From the NCBI RefSeq assembly GCF_000025265.1, contig NC_013739.1:3658001-3722000 (forward strand): DNA of 64,000 bases, read 5' to 3'. This document shows, piece after piece, positions 42,127-50,185 of this stretch. The translations under genes were made by a program, and so were the position numbers. The notes beneath the pieces were generated by a model. That model worked only from the letters and a program-made list of their open reading frames with translations, ran no database searches and was not told where the DNA came from. This DNA comes from Conexibacter woesei DSM 14684 (GTDB lineage Bacteria > Actinomycetota > Thermoleophilia > Solirubrobacterales > Solirubrobacteraceae). Within the stretch, counting starts at the first letter, position 1; every line of letters starts with the position of its first letter.

Positions 42127-43239
42127 TCAGAGCGGCAACGCGAGCTGGTCCGGTGGCGGGGCTCTCCCCCCACTGCCCGCCTTCGCCCCCTCCTCGTCCT
42201 CGAACGAGGCGAGCCGGACCCCGAGCAGCCGCACCGGACGCGGCGGGGCGTAGGCGCGCAGCAGCTCGAGCGCGACGTCGGTCACGAGCGCGGTGTCGTT
42301 CGTGTGCGCGTCGACCGTGCGGGCGCGCGTCACCGTCGTCCAGTCGTCGAGCCGCACCTTGATCGCGATCGTGCGGCCCCGCTTCTCCCGTCTCTGCAGC
42401 CCCTCGCACAGCCCCTGCGCGAGCCTGCGGAGGATCTCCTCCAGCTGCGTCAGCGAGGTGACGTCCTCGTCGAAGGTCCGCTCGTTCGAGCGCGACTTCA
42501 GGACGCGCGAGGTCTCGACCTCGGACGAGTCGTGGAAGTGCGCGCGGCGCAGCAGGTCTCTGCCGTGACGCGCGCCGAAGCGCTCCGTCAGCCGCTCCTC
42601 CGGCGTCGCCTGCAGCTGGCCGATCGTCTCGATCCCCATCTCGCGCAGCCGCTCGACCGACTTCGGCCCGATCCCCGGCAGCAGCTTCGGCGAGTGGCCG
42701 GCGAACCGCTGCGCCGCCTCCTCCCGCCCCATCGCGACGAAGCCGGCCGGCTTGCCGAGGTCCGAGCAGATCTTCGCGATCAGACGCGAGGGGCCGAGCC
42801 CGACCGAGACCGTGATCCCGGTCTCCGCTCTCACCTGCTCGACCAGCTCGCGCAGCACCCGCACCGGCTTCTCGACGCCGGTCAGGTCGGCGTACGCCTC
42901 GTCGAGCCCGAGGTGCTGGAGCCTGCCGAGCCGCCCGCCGACGATCTCCCACAGCGCGCGCGAGACGCGCCGATACGACTCGAAGTCGGGCGGCAGCAGG
43001 ATCGCGTGCGGGCACAGCCGCTTCGCGCGCGAGAGCGGCATCGCGGAGCCGACGCCGTATCTGCGCGCCGCGTACGAGGCGGTCGTGACGACGGAGCGCG
43101 GCCCGTCATGGGCGACGATCACGGCCTTGTCCCTCAAGTCAGGCCGTCTCAGCAGCTCGACCGACGCGTAGAAGGCGTCGCAGTCGAGGTGCGCGATGAC
43201 GCGCTTGGGCCTGTCCTCGGGGCGAACGTCTGTTCCCAC
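42127..43239 (-). CDS. dinB: DNA polymerase IV (Y family)
   Basis: The 370-residue translesion polymerase has metal-binding HLDCDAFYASVELLRRPDL, nucleotide-binding TTASYAARRYGVGSAMPL, and catalytic LGLDEAYADLTG. The helix-hairpin-helix LLPGIGPKSVERLREMG and little-finger domain follow. The GTG at 43239 fits a leaderless start (TACAGT hexamer 6 nt upstream). An SOS box lies in codons 2-6, so LexA control is likely. Confidence 0.92.
   Translation of the reverse strand: MGTDVRPEDRPKRVIAHLDCDAFYASVELLRRPDLRDKAVIVAHDGPRSVVTTASYAARRYGVGSAMPLSRAKRLCPHAILLPPDFESYRRVSRALWEIVGGRLGRLQHLGLDEAYADLTGVEKPVRVLRELVEQVRAETGITVSVGLGPSRLIAKICSDLGKPAGFVAMGREEAAQRFAGHSPKLLPGIGPKSVERLREMGIETIGQLQATPEERLTERFGARHGRDLLRRAHFHDSSEVETSRVLKSRSNERTFDEDVTSLTQLEEILRRLAQGLCEGLQRREKRGRTIAIKVRLDDWTTVTRARTVDAHTNDTALVTDVALELLRAYAPPRPVRLLGVRLASFEDEEGAKAGSGGRAPPPDQLALPL
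43223..43236 (-). promoter_or_regulatory. SOS (LexA) box at the dinB start
   Basis: CGAAC-GTCT-GTTCC fits the Gram-positive LexA operator CGAAC-RNRY-GTTYC with one mismatch. It lies within the first codons of dinB, directly after the inferred transcription start. Confidence 0.65.
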
Positions 43240-43245
43240 ACGGGT

Positions 43246-43251
43246 ACTGTA
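43246..43251 (-). promoter_or_regulatory. Leaderless -10 hexamer TACAGT
   Basis: On the minus strand TACAGT ends 6 nt before the GTG start of dinB at 43239. Confidence 0.55.
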
Positions 43252-43284
43252 CGCCGCCGGCCGGAGCGACCGGCGGCGTCCAGC

Positions 43285-44271
43285 TCAGACCGTCGTCCAG
43301 ACCGTGCCGACGCCGTCGAACCCGAGGGCGCGTGCGGTCGCGCCGGTGAGGTCCCACTCGCGCGCGCCGACGTACGGGCCGCGGTCGATCACCGGGACCG
43401 TGACCTGACGGCCGCCGTAGCGGATCGTCACCTTCGTGCCGCACGGCAGTGACTTGTGCGCGACGCCCATCTGCGAGTAGCCGAGCGTGCCGCCGCAGGC
43501 GAGCGGACCACCGTAGATGCCGTACCACGACGCGAGCGAGGCGCGGTAGCCGCGGACCGAGCCGGCGTGCGCGACCGTGCCGGCGTTCGCCTTCGTGCCG
43601 GCCGAGCGCACGCGCAGCTTGGTGGTGCCGAGCCGCTGCGCGACGACGCGCGCGGAGAAGTGGCCGTCGGCGCGGGTGACCGCCCGGCCGACCGCGCGCC
43701 AGCGACCGCCGACGTTGCCCTCGACGGTGACCTGGTGGCCGCGGGTGCGCGGCAGCAGCACGCCGCGGACGCGCACGGCGCCGCCGGTGCGCGTGTCGTG
43801 GCTGCGACGCTTGACGACGAGCTGGCCGGCGACCGCCACGCGCGACGCGCGGCTGGCCGACTGCGCCGCCTCGGCAGCGGCCGAGGCGCTGGCGGCGACG
43901 ACGCGGACCTTGCCGGTCGCGCGCAGCTCGGCGGCAAGCCGGTAGCGGCCGTCGGGCCGCACGCGGGCGGTCTCGATCGCCCGCCACCGGCGCCCGGCCG
44001 GCGCGTACTGGAGCGCGACCGAGCCGTCGTGCGCGCCGGCCGCTATGCGGCCGTGCACGACGACGTCCTGGCCGTAGCGCAGGCGCCGGTCCTTCAATCT
44101 GGCCGTCGGTGCTGCGGCGGGCGCTGCTGCGGCGGCGGGCGCGTGCGCGACCGGAGCCGGGGCGCCGCCGGCGGCGACGGCGAGCGCCGTCGCGGACAGG
44201 GTGGTGCCGACTGCGAGCGCGCCGGCCGCAACGTGGCGCGGCCGCACGCGCAACGGGAGTTGCGAGCGCAA
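43285..44271 (-). CDS. Exported RlpA-like double-psi beta-barrel protein with two Ig-like domains
   Basis: The 328-residue protein has a leader (to about residue 43), two beta domains of similar design (RYGQDVVVHGRIAAG and GGAVRVRGVLLP, each followed by GRWRA-type strands), and a C-terminal double-psi beta-barrel: SLASWYGIYGGPLACGGTL, HKSLPCGTKVTIRYGG and VPVIDRGPYVGAREWDLTG. Catalytic Asp candidates of RlpA/lytic enzymes are kept, so a cell-wall lytic role is likely. Start is TTG at 44271, with GAAGGAGGT 10 nt upstream. A c-di-AMP riboswitch and a CRP-type site precede it. Confidence 0.85.
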   Translation of the reverse strand: MRSQLPLRVRPRHVAAGALAVGTTLSATALAVAAGGAPAPVAHAPAAAAAPAAAPTARLKDRRLRYGQDVVVHGRIAAGAHDGSVALQYAPAGRRWRAIETARVRPDGRYRLAAELRATGKVRVVAASASAAAEAAQSASRASRVAVAGQLVVKRRSHDTRTGGAVRVRGVLLPRTRGHQVTVEGNVGGRWRAVGRAVTRADGHFSARVVAQRLGTTKLRVRSAGTKANAGTVAHAGSVRGYRASLASWYGIYGGPLACGGTLGYSQMGVAHKSLPCGTKVTIRYGGRQVTVPVIDRGPYVGAREWDLTGATARALGFDGVGTVWTTV

Positions 44272-44297
44272 CGGAGTGTGACCTCCTTCGTGCCGAC

Positions 44298-44498
44298 CGC
44301 ACGCCTACGGGGTTAGCTGACGGGCTCGCGGCGGCTCGGCGCTCGCGCGGCGGAGCGCGTGTCGCGCTCGCTGCGTCTCGGTCGATTCGTCGCTACGGCG
44401 GCAGCAGCCGCTCGATTCGCCCCGGCCGGAAGGAGGTGCTGTTCCGGCAGTGGGTCCCCCGTTCGCCCCTGTTTCGGCCAGGGGCGACTCGGCAGGTC
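44298..44498 (-). promoter_or_regulatory. c-di-AMP riboswitch (ydaO/yuaA family)
   Basis: Read on the minus strand, the leader shows the family's conserved blocks in order: CGGGGGACCCA (near 44452-44462), GGGGCGAATCG (near 44413-44423), and CCCGTCAGCTAACCCCGTAG then GCGT (near 44301-44323). Pairing segments lie between. The ligand c-di-AMP normally turns these genes off. The class is known upstream of wall hydrolases such as rpfA in actinobacteria, which fits the RlpA-like gene 27 nt downstream. Exact ends are approximate. Confidence 0.9.
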
Positions 44499-44538
44499 GG
44501 ATGTGAGCCGCCAAGGTAGCCCTGCCCCAGCCGCGCTC

Positions 44539-44554
44539 TGTGACCGATCTCACA
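44539..44554. promoter_or_regulatory. CRP-type site TGTGA-N6-TCACA
   Basis: TGTGACCGATCTCACA is a perfect match to the cAMP-receptor-protein consensus used by actinobacterial Crp/GlxR. It lies about 40 nt upstream of the riboswitch and about 110 nt upstream of the divergent acyltransferase gene. The rest of this 394-bp intergenic region holds the riboswitch and no gene. Confidence 0.7.
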
Positions 44555-44665
44555 AGACACTCTCGATCGGTCAGCGAACTGACACGAATCGGCGCAAAAA
44601 CGTTTCATCACGCGCGTTTCCTCCGCAGACCCGAGCCGTTGCGCGCGGGGTCCCGAACCTCCAGA

Positions 44666-46159
44666 ATGGCGTCCGTGGCCAACCGCGACCGACTCTCCGG
44701 GCTCGACTCGTCCTTCCTGCACCTGGAGCACGACGCAGCCACCCACATGCACGTCGCCTCGTGCATGGTCTTCGACGGCCCGCCGCCGACGCACGACGAG
44801 CTCGTCGCGCACGTCGAGGCGCGCCTGCACCTCGTGCCGCGCTACCGACAGCGGCTCGCGTTCGTGCCGTACGGCCAGGGCCGGCCGGTCTGGGTCGACG
44901 ACCCGCACTTCAACACGCGGTATCACGTCCAGCACCACGCGCTGCCCGCGCCCGGCGGCGAGGAGGAGCTCAAGCAGCTCGCCGGCCGCGCCTTCTCGCA
45001 GCAGCTCGACCGCAACAAGCCGCTGTGGGAGCTGTGGCTCGTCGAAGGGCTCGCCGACGGCCGCTTCGCGCTGCTCGGCAAGACGCACCACGCGCTCGTC
45101 GACGGCATCTCCGGCGTCGACATCACGACCGTCCTGTTCGACCTCACGCCCGAGCCGCCGCCGACCTCGACGCCCGAGGTGCCGTGGGTGCCGCGCCCGC
45201 TGCCGACGAACGCGCAGCTGCTCGCCGACGCGATGCTGGAGCGCACGACCGTCCCGGCCGAGATCGTCCGCGGCATGCGCGCCTCGCTGCGCGCCCCGCG
45301 CCGCGTCGTCAAGAAGGTCGTCGAGGACCTCGCCGCGGTCGGCTCGTTCACGCTGCCCGGCGTGCGCGGCGCGCCGCCGAGCCCGCTCAACGTCAGAATC
45401 GGCCCGCACCGCCGCTTCACGTGGACCAACGAGGACCTCGAGCGCGTCAAGCAGATCAAGAACGCGCTCGGCGGGACCGTCAACGACGTCGTGCTGGCGA
45501 CCGTCGCCGGCGGCCTCGGCCGCTACCTGCGCGCGCACGGCCACCCGACGATCGACCTCGTGCTGCGCGCGATGATCCCCGTCAGCGTGCGTGCCGACGC
45601 CGAGCGCGGCGCGCTCGGCAACCAGGTCGCCGCCGTCTGGGCCGGGCTGCCCGTCGGCGTGACCGACCCGGTCGAGCGGCTGGAGCTGGTCAAGCACGAG
45701 ATGGAAGGCTTGAAGGAGTCGGGCCAGGCGGTCGGCGCGCGCGTGCTGACAGAGCTGACCGGCTTCGCGCCTCCGACGGTGATGGCGCAGGCGGCGCGGC
45801 TGCAGGCCCACCAGCGCTTCTTCAACCTCGTCGTCACGAACGTGCCCGGCCCGCAGCTGCCGCTGTACGTGCTCGGCCGCCGGATGCAGGCGATCTACCC
45901 GATGGTCCCGCTCGCCCAGAACCAGGCGCTCGGGATCGCGATCATGAGCTACGACGGCTGCATCTCGTTCGGCCTCAACGCCGACTTCGACGCGCTGCCC
46001 GACCTCGACCTGCTCGCCGGCCAGCTGACCGAGGCGCTGGAGGAGCTGGCCGCAGCGGCCGGCTTGCCGCCGCTCGGCTCGCCGCGCAGACGCCGCAACG
46101 GGCGTCCCGCGAGCAGCCCGAGCCCCGCACGCGCGGCAGCCGGCGGCAGCGCCGAATAG
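44666..46159 (+). CDS. Wax ester synthase / diacylglycerol acyltransferase (WS/DGAT)
   Basis: The ~497-residue enzyme has the catalytic motif KTHHALVDGISG (HHxxxDG), N-terminal LSGLDSSFLHLEHDAATHMH, and family segments PRPLPTNAQLL, NDVVLATVAGGLGRYL and NLVVTNVPGPQLPLYVLG. It makes triacylglycerol or wax esters from acyl-CoA for carbon storage. The ATG at 44666 is chosen; GTG at 44675 is close. No Shine-Dalgarno is evident. Confidence 0.92.
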   Translation: MASVANRDRLSGLDSSFLHLEHDAATHMHVASCMVFDGPPPTHDELVAHVEARLHLVPRYRQRLAFVPYGQGRPVWVDDPHFNTRYHVQHHALPAPGGEEELKQLAGRAFSQQLDRNKPLWELWLVEGLADGRFALLGKTHHALVDGISGVDITTVLFDLTPEPPPTSTPEVPWVPRPLPTNAQLLADAMLERTTVPAEIVRGMRASLRAPRRVVKKVVEDLAAVGSFTLPGVRGAPPSPLNVRIGPHRRFTWTNEDLERVKQIKNALGGTVNDVVLATVAGGLGRYLRAHGHPTIDLVLRAMIPVSVRADAERGALGNQVAAVWAGLPVGVTDPVERLELVKHEMEGLKESGQAVGARVLTELTGFAPPTVMAQAARLQAHQRFFNLVVTNVPGPQLPLYVLGRRMQAIYPMVPLAQNQALGIAIMSYDGCISFGLNADFDALPDLDLLAGQLTEALEELAAAAGLPPLGSPRRRRNGRPASSPSPARAAAGGSAE

Positions 46160-46162
46160 ATT
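46157..46162 (+). promoter_or_regulatory. Leaderless -10 hexamer TAGATT
   Basis: TAGATT starts on the WS/DGAT stop codon and ends 6 nt before the ATG at 46169. Confidence 0.45.
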
Positions 46163-46168
46163 GCAGGC

Positions 46169-46663
46169 ATGAGCACCGACCAGTCCGGTCCGCCGCGCGA
46201 CGGGAGCGACCACCGCGGCCTGCGCCGTCTCGGCGGCGGCCTGCTGGCGGTCGCGATCGGCCTCGGCGCCGTCATCCTGCTGCTGCTGTTCCTCAACTCG
46301 CGCGACGAGGCCGGCATCGACCCGGCGGCGGAGGACAAGGGCCCGGTGCCCGGCGTCCCGTTCGCCGGCGCCGCCGACCTGCTCGACGCCCAGCAGCTGA
46401 AGCTGCTGGCGGCCGGCGACGTCTACCTGCTGTACGCGACGCCGAGACCGCCCGCGGCGCTGCGCGCGCTGCAGGAGGAGCTGTCAGGACCGCCCGACCC
46501 GGCGCTGGAGGAGGCCGGGCAGGCCGTGATCCTGCAGCGCGACCGCTCGGTCGGCGGCATCACGGCGCTGGCGTGGAGACGCAGACTGGTGACGCAGGAC
46601 CCGGCCGACCCGGCGCTGGAGGCGTTCGCCTCCTACTGGCTCGGCCGCGGCGAGGCCGGCTGA
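46169..46663 (+). CDS. Single-pass membrane protein, unknown function, 164 aa
   Basis: I do not recognise a family. The protein has a charged cytoplasmic N-terminus (~25 residues), one membrane helix (LLAVAIGLGAVILLLLFLN), then an extracytoplasmic domain with LLAAGDVYLLYATPRPPAAL. That domain is acidic and Ala/Leu-rich, without cysteines. It lies 9 nt after the WS/DGAT gene. Confidence 0.75.
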   Translation: MSTDQSGPPRDGSDHRGLRRLGGGLLAVAIGLGAVILLLLFLNSRDEAGIDPAAEDKGPVPGVPFAGAADLLDAQQLKLLAAGDVYLLYATPRPPAALRALQEELSGPPDPALEEAGQAVILQRDRSVGGITALAWRRRLVTQDPADPALEAFASYWLGRGEAG

Positions 46664-46703
46664 GCCGCGCCGAGCCTCCGCTGCGGCGGGCGCCCCTGCG
46701 ATC

Positions 46704-48467
46704 ATGCCGCCCATGTCCACGCCCCCAGGCCCCCTTCGGCTGGCGCTCTGCCAGATGAATGCGACCGTCGGCGACATCGCCGGCAACGAGCGCAAGATCA
46801 GCGACGGCATCGCCGCGGCGCGCGGCCAGCAGGCCGAGCTGGTGCTGTTCCCCGAGCTGGCGCTGACCGGCTACCCGCCGGAGGACCTGCTGCTGAAGGA
46901 GCACTTCCTGCAGGACACGCGCAGGGCGCTCGACCGCCTCGCGGCGGAGACGCACGGGATCGTCGCGCTCGTCGGCTTCCCGGAGCGCGACGACGACGTC
47001 TACAACGCGCTGGCGGTGCTCGCCGACGGCGCCGTCCAGGGGATATACCGCAAGAACTACCTGCCCAACTACGGCGTCTTCGACGAGCAGCGCTACTTCG
47101 CCACGGGCGACGGCGGCGCGTTGATCGAGGTCGGCGAGGTGAAGATCGGGCTGACGATCTGCGAGGACATATGGGAGCCCGGCGCACCGGCCTCCGACGA
47201 GGCGTACGCGGGCGCCTCGGTGATCGTCAACCTCAGCGCCTCCCCGTACCACGCCGGCAAGGCGGTCGAGCGCGAGCGGATGCTGATCCAGCGCGCGCGC
47301 GACTCGATGTGCGTCGTCGCGTTCTGCGGGCTGGTCGGCGGCCAGGACGAGCTGGTCTTCGACGGCCACTCGCTCGTCGTCGACCACCGCGGCGAGGTGA
47401 TCGCGCGCGCCGGCCAGTTCACCGAGGAGCTGCTGGTCGCGACCGTCGACCCGCTCGCCCCGCGCACCTACCGGCTGCGCGACGCGCGCCACCGCGCCGC
47501 GGGCCGCGATGCGAGACCGGTCCCGACGATCGCGCGGCTGGAGCTGCCTGAGACGCCCGCCGACGACGAGCACCCGCTCACCCGCGGCCCGATCGCGCCG
47601 CTGCTGGAGCCGACCGCTGAGGTCTACACCGCGCTCGTCTGCGGCCTGCGCGACTACGTCCGCAAGAACGGCTTCGACCGCGTCGTGCTCGGCCTCTCGG
47701 GCGGCGTCGACTCTGCACTGGTCGCCTGCGTCGCGGTCGACGCGCTCGGCCCCGACGGCGTCGCCGTCGCGGTGATGCCGTCGCCGTACTCCTCGCAGGA
47801 GACGCAGGCCGACGCGCGCCAGCTCGCCGACAACCTCGGCGTCGAGCGCTACGAGTTCAACATCCAGCCGGCGATGCGCGCGTACGCCTCGACGCTCGCC
47901 GACACGTTCGCCGGCCGCAAGCCGGACCTGACGGAGGAGAACCTGCAGGCGCGCATCCGCGGCAACCTGCTGATGGCGCTGTCGAACAAGTTCGGCTGGC
48001 TCGTGCTCGCGACCGGGAACAAGTCGGAGATGTCGGTCGGCTACTCGACCCTCTACGGCGACCTCGCCGGCGGCTTCGCCGTGATCAAGGACTGCCCGAA
48101 GCTGCGCGTCTACGAGCTGACCCGCTACCGCGACGCGCTCGCGCGCGAGACGACCGGCAGAGAGCTGGTCCCGGCGATGATCATCGACCGCCCCCCGAGC
48201 GCCGAGCTGCGGCCCGACCAGAAGGACGAGGACTCGCTGCCCCCCTACGCCGTCCTCGACCCGATCCTCGACGGCTACGTCGAGCAGGACCTCGGCCGCG
48301 ACCAGCTGATCCTGCGCGGCTTCCGCGAGCAGGACGTCGACAAGGTGATCGCGCTCGTCGACCGTGCCGAGTACAAGCGCCGCCAGGCCCCACCCGGCAT
48401 CAAGATCACCAGCCGCGCCTTCGGCCGCGACCGCCGCGTCCCGATCACGAACAAGTACCGAGGGTAG
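46704..48467 (+). CDS. nadE: Glutamine-dependent NAD+ synthetase
   Basis: The 587-residue protein has an N-terminal nitrilase-type glutaminase (Glu in LVLFPELALTGYPPEDLLL, Lys in YRKNYLPNYGVFDEQRYF, Cys in GLTICEDIWEPG) and a C-terminal synthetase with P-loop LGLSGGVDSALVACVAVDAL. It forms NAD+ from deamido-NAD, ATP and glutamine. The ATG at 46704 or 46713 could start it. A long hairpin follows. Confidence 0.93.
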   Translation: MPPMSTPPGPLRLALCQMNATVGDIAGNERKISDGIAAARGQQAELVLFPELALTGYPPEDLLLKEHFLQDTRRALDRLAAETHGIVALVGFPERDDDVYNALAVLADGAVQGIYRKNYLPNYGVFDEQRYFATGDGGALIEVGEVKIGLTICEDIWEPGAPASDEAYAGASVIVNLSASPYHAGKAVERERMLIQRARDSMCVVAFCGLVGGQDELVFDGHSLVVDHRGEVIARAGQFTEELLVATVDPLAPRTYRLRDARHRAAGRDARPVPTIARLELPETPADDEHPLTRGPIAPLLEPTAEVYTALVCGLRDYVRKNGFDRVVLGLSGGVDSALVACVAVDALGPDGVAVAVMPSPYSSQETQADARQLADNLGVERYEFNIQPAMRAYASTLADTFAGRKPDLTEENLQARIRGNLLMALSNKFGWLVLATGNKSEMSVGYSTLYGDLAGGFAVIKDCPKLRVYELTRYRDALARETTGRELVPAMIIDRPPSAELRPDQKDEDSLPPYAVLDPILDGYVEQDLGRDQLILRGFREQDVDKVIALVDRAEYKRRQAPPGIKITSRAFGRDRRVPITNKYRG

Positions 48468-48518
48468 GCGGCGGGGAGGAGCGCGTCGCCGCACGCGGGG
48501 CGCGTGATCGACCACGTT

Positions 48519-48557
48519 GTCCTGGGTTGGTGTCGCAGAGCGACATCAAGCCAGGAC
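48519..48557 (+). terminator. Imperfect hairpin after nadE
   Basis: A 17-bp stem (48519-48535 with 48541-48557) contains one mismatch and one G-T pair around a 5-nt loop. It lies about 50 nt after the nadE stop. Confidence 0.6.
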
Positions 48558-48561
48558 GGTT

Positions 48562-48578
48562 CCCGTCTCCAAGACGGG
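48562..48578. terminator. Second short hairpin
   Basis: A perfect 7-bp stem (CCCGTCT/AGACGGG) with loop CCA lies directly after the first hairpin and before the convergent small gene. Confidence 0.5.
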
Positions 48579-48610
48579 CGGACGGGGCGTCCTGGATCGA
48601 GTCAGCCCGG

Positions 48611-48790
48611 CTAGCGCCGCGCCGCGTAGCGCGTCGTCGCCATGTGCAGCCCGACGGCGGTCGCGAAGCCGCCGGCGAGGGCGATCGCGAGGCAGGCGTA
48701 GATCGGGACGGCGTCCTGCAGCAGCTCGGTGAGCCCGATCGCCGCGACGATACCGCCGAAGCGGACGATGAGGGAAGGCGACGTTCGCAT
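48611..48790 (-). CDS. Small membrane protein, 59 aa
   Basis: An uninterrupted frame from ATG (complement of 48788-48790) to TAG (complement of 48611-48613) gives 59 residues with two hydrophobic helices: LIVRFGGIVAAIGLTELL and IYACLAIALAGGFATAVGL. The ending ATTRYAARR is basic. Third-position GC and the hydrophobic pattern look genuine. No Shine-Dalgarno; GACACT ends 6 nt before the ATG, near the leaderless pattern. Function unknown. Confidence 0.6.
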   Translation of the reverse strand: MRTSPSLIVRFGGIVAAIGLTELLQDAVPIYACLAIALAGGFATAVGLHMATTRYAARR

Positions 48791-48927
48791 CGGCGGAGTG
48801 TCGCAGGCCGCGGGCCGTCGGGAGCGGCGGCGGCGGCCGGGAGCGGCCGGCGGAGCGGGGCGCGATGACGGACGCGCCCCGCTCGTTGGGCCTGGGCTCG
48901 CTCCAGGTTCAGGCGGCTGCGCCTGCG

Positions 48928-50013
48928 CTACGCCGCGACGGGCGTCAGCAGCTCGGCCAGCGTGATCTCGCCGGCCTTCGTGTTGAGGCCCGCGGCGAGG
49001 CGCGGGTCGCTCTCCAGCGCCGCCTCGACGCCGCGGTCGGCGAGGATGCGGATGTACGGCATCGTCGCGTTCGTCAGCGCGCGCGTCGAGGTCGCCGGGA
49101 CGGCACCCGGCATGTTCGCGACGCAGTAGTGCAGGACGTCGTCGACGACGTAGGTCGGCTCGTCGTGCGTCGTCGCTCTCGACGTGACGGCGCAGCCGCC
49201 CTGGTCGATCGCCACGTCGACTATCACCGAGCGCGAGCGCATCTTGCCGAGCAGCTCCTGCGTGATCAGCTTCGGCGCGGCGGCGCCGGCGATCAGGACG
49301 GCGCCGATCACGACATCGGCGTTCGTGACCTCCTCCTCCAGCGAGAGCGGATCCGACATCAGGACGCGGATGCGGCCGTCGAAGCGGTCCTCCAGCTCGC
49401 GCAGGCGGCGCGGGTTGCGCTCGAGGATCGTCACCTCGGCGCCCATGCCGGCCGCGACGCGCGCCGCGTTGAAGCCGACGACGCCGCCGCCGATCACGAC
49501 GACACGTGCGGGGGCGACGCCGGGCGCGCCGCCGATCAGGACGCCGCGACCGCCGAGCGGGTGCTGCAGGAAGTACGCACCGGCCTGGCCGGCGAGGCGG
49601 CCGGCGATCTCGCTCATCGGCGCCAGCAGGGGCAGCGAGCCGTCGGTCTCGGTGACGGTCTCGTAGGCGATGCCGGTCGTCTTGGCGGCGACGAGCGCGT
49701 CGGTCAGCGCCGGCGCGGCGGCGAGGTGGAGGTAGGTGAAGAGCGCGGTGTCCTCGCTCAGCAGGCCGTACTCGGAGGCGATCGGCTCCTTGACCTTCAG
49801 CATCAGGTCGACGTCGCCCCAGACGTCGGCCGCGTTCGGCGCGAGCTTCGCGCCTGCCGCCGTGTACGCCTCGTCGCCGAAGCCCGAGCCGACGCCGGCA
49901 CCGGCCTGCACGAGCACGTCATGACCTGCGCCGACCAGCTCCGCCGCGCCCGCGGGCGTCAGCGCGACGCGCCGCTCGGACGGCTTGATCTCCGTGACAA
50001 CGCCAACCTGCAT
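48928..50013 (-). CDS. ald: Alanine dehydrogenase
   Basis: The 361-residue enzyme interconverts alanine and pyruvate with NADH and ammonia. It has VGVVTEIKPSERRVALTPAG at the N-terminus, VKEPIASEYGLL with the catalytic Lys, LHLAAAPALTDALV, the NAD motif VVVIGGGVVGFNAARVAAGM and DVAIDQGGCAVTSRATTHDE. GGAGG lies 8 nt before the ATG at 50013. It is divergent from a PucR-type regulator, which probably controls it. Confidence 0.93.
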   Translation of the reverse strand: MQVGVVTEIKPSERRVALTPAGAAELVGAGHDVLVQAGAGVGSGFGDEAYTAAGAKLAPNAADVWGDVDLMLKVKEPIASEYGLLSEDTALFTYLHLAAAPALTDALVAAKTTGIAYETVTETDGSLPLLAPMSEIAGRLAGQAGAYFLQHPLGGRGVLIGGAPGVAPARVVVIGGGVVGFNAARVAAGMGAEVTILERNPRRLRELEDRFDGRIRVLMSDPLSLEEEVTNADVVIGAVLIAGAAAPKLITQELLGKMRSRSVIVDVAIDQGGCAVTSRATTHDEPTYVVDDVLHYCVANMPGAVPATSTRALTNATMPYIRILADRGVEAALESDPRLAAGLNTKAGEITLAELLTPVAA

Positions 50014-50139
50014 GTGCCCAACCTCCGTCATCGGCGACGGGCCACGCAGGGGCCGCCGCACAGCTCGTGCATATCGCGCCCAAGCGTCGCGCCCGGCCGA
50101 GGTCGCCGCAGGAGGACGAACCGTCGCATGCTGCGCCAA

Positions 50140-50166
50140 GACTGCGGACGTTCTGTCGCAGGTCTG
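50140..50166. promoter_or_regulatory. Imperfect inverted repeat AGACTGCG-N10-CGCAGGTCT
   Basis: The arms pair except for one bulged base. It lies in the 172-bp region between ald and the PucR gene, close to the PucR start, and is a candidate operator. Confidence 0.4.
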
Positions 50167-50185
50167 ATGTGCGACCCTGAACGCC

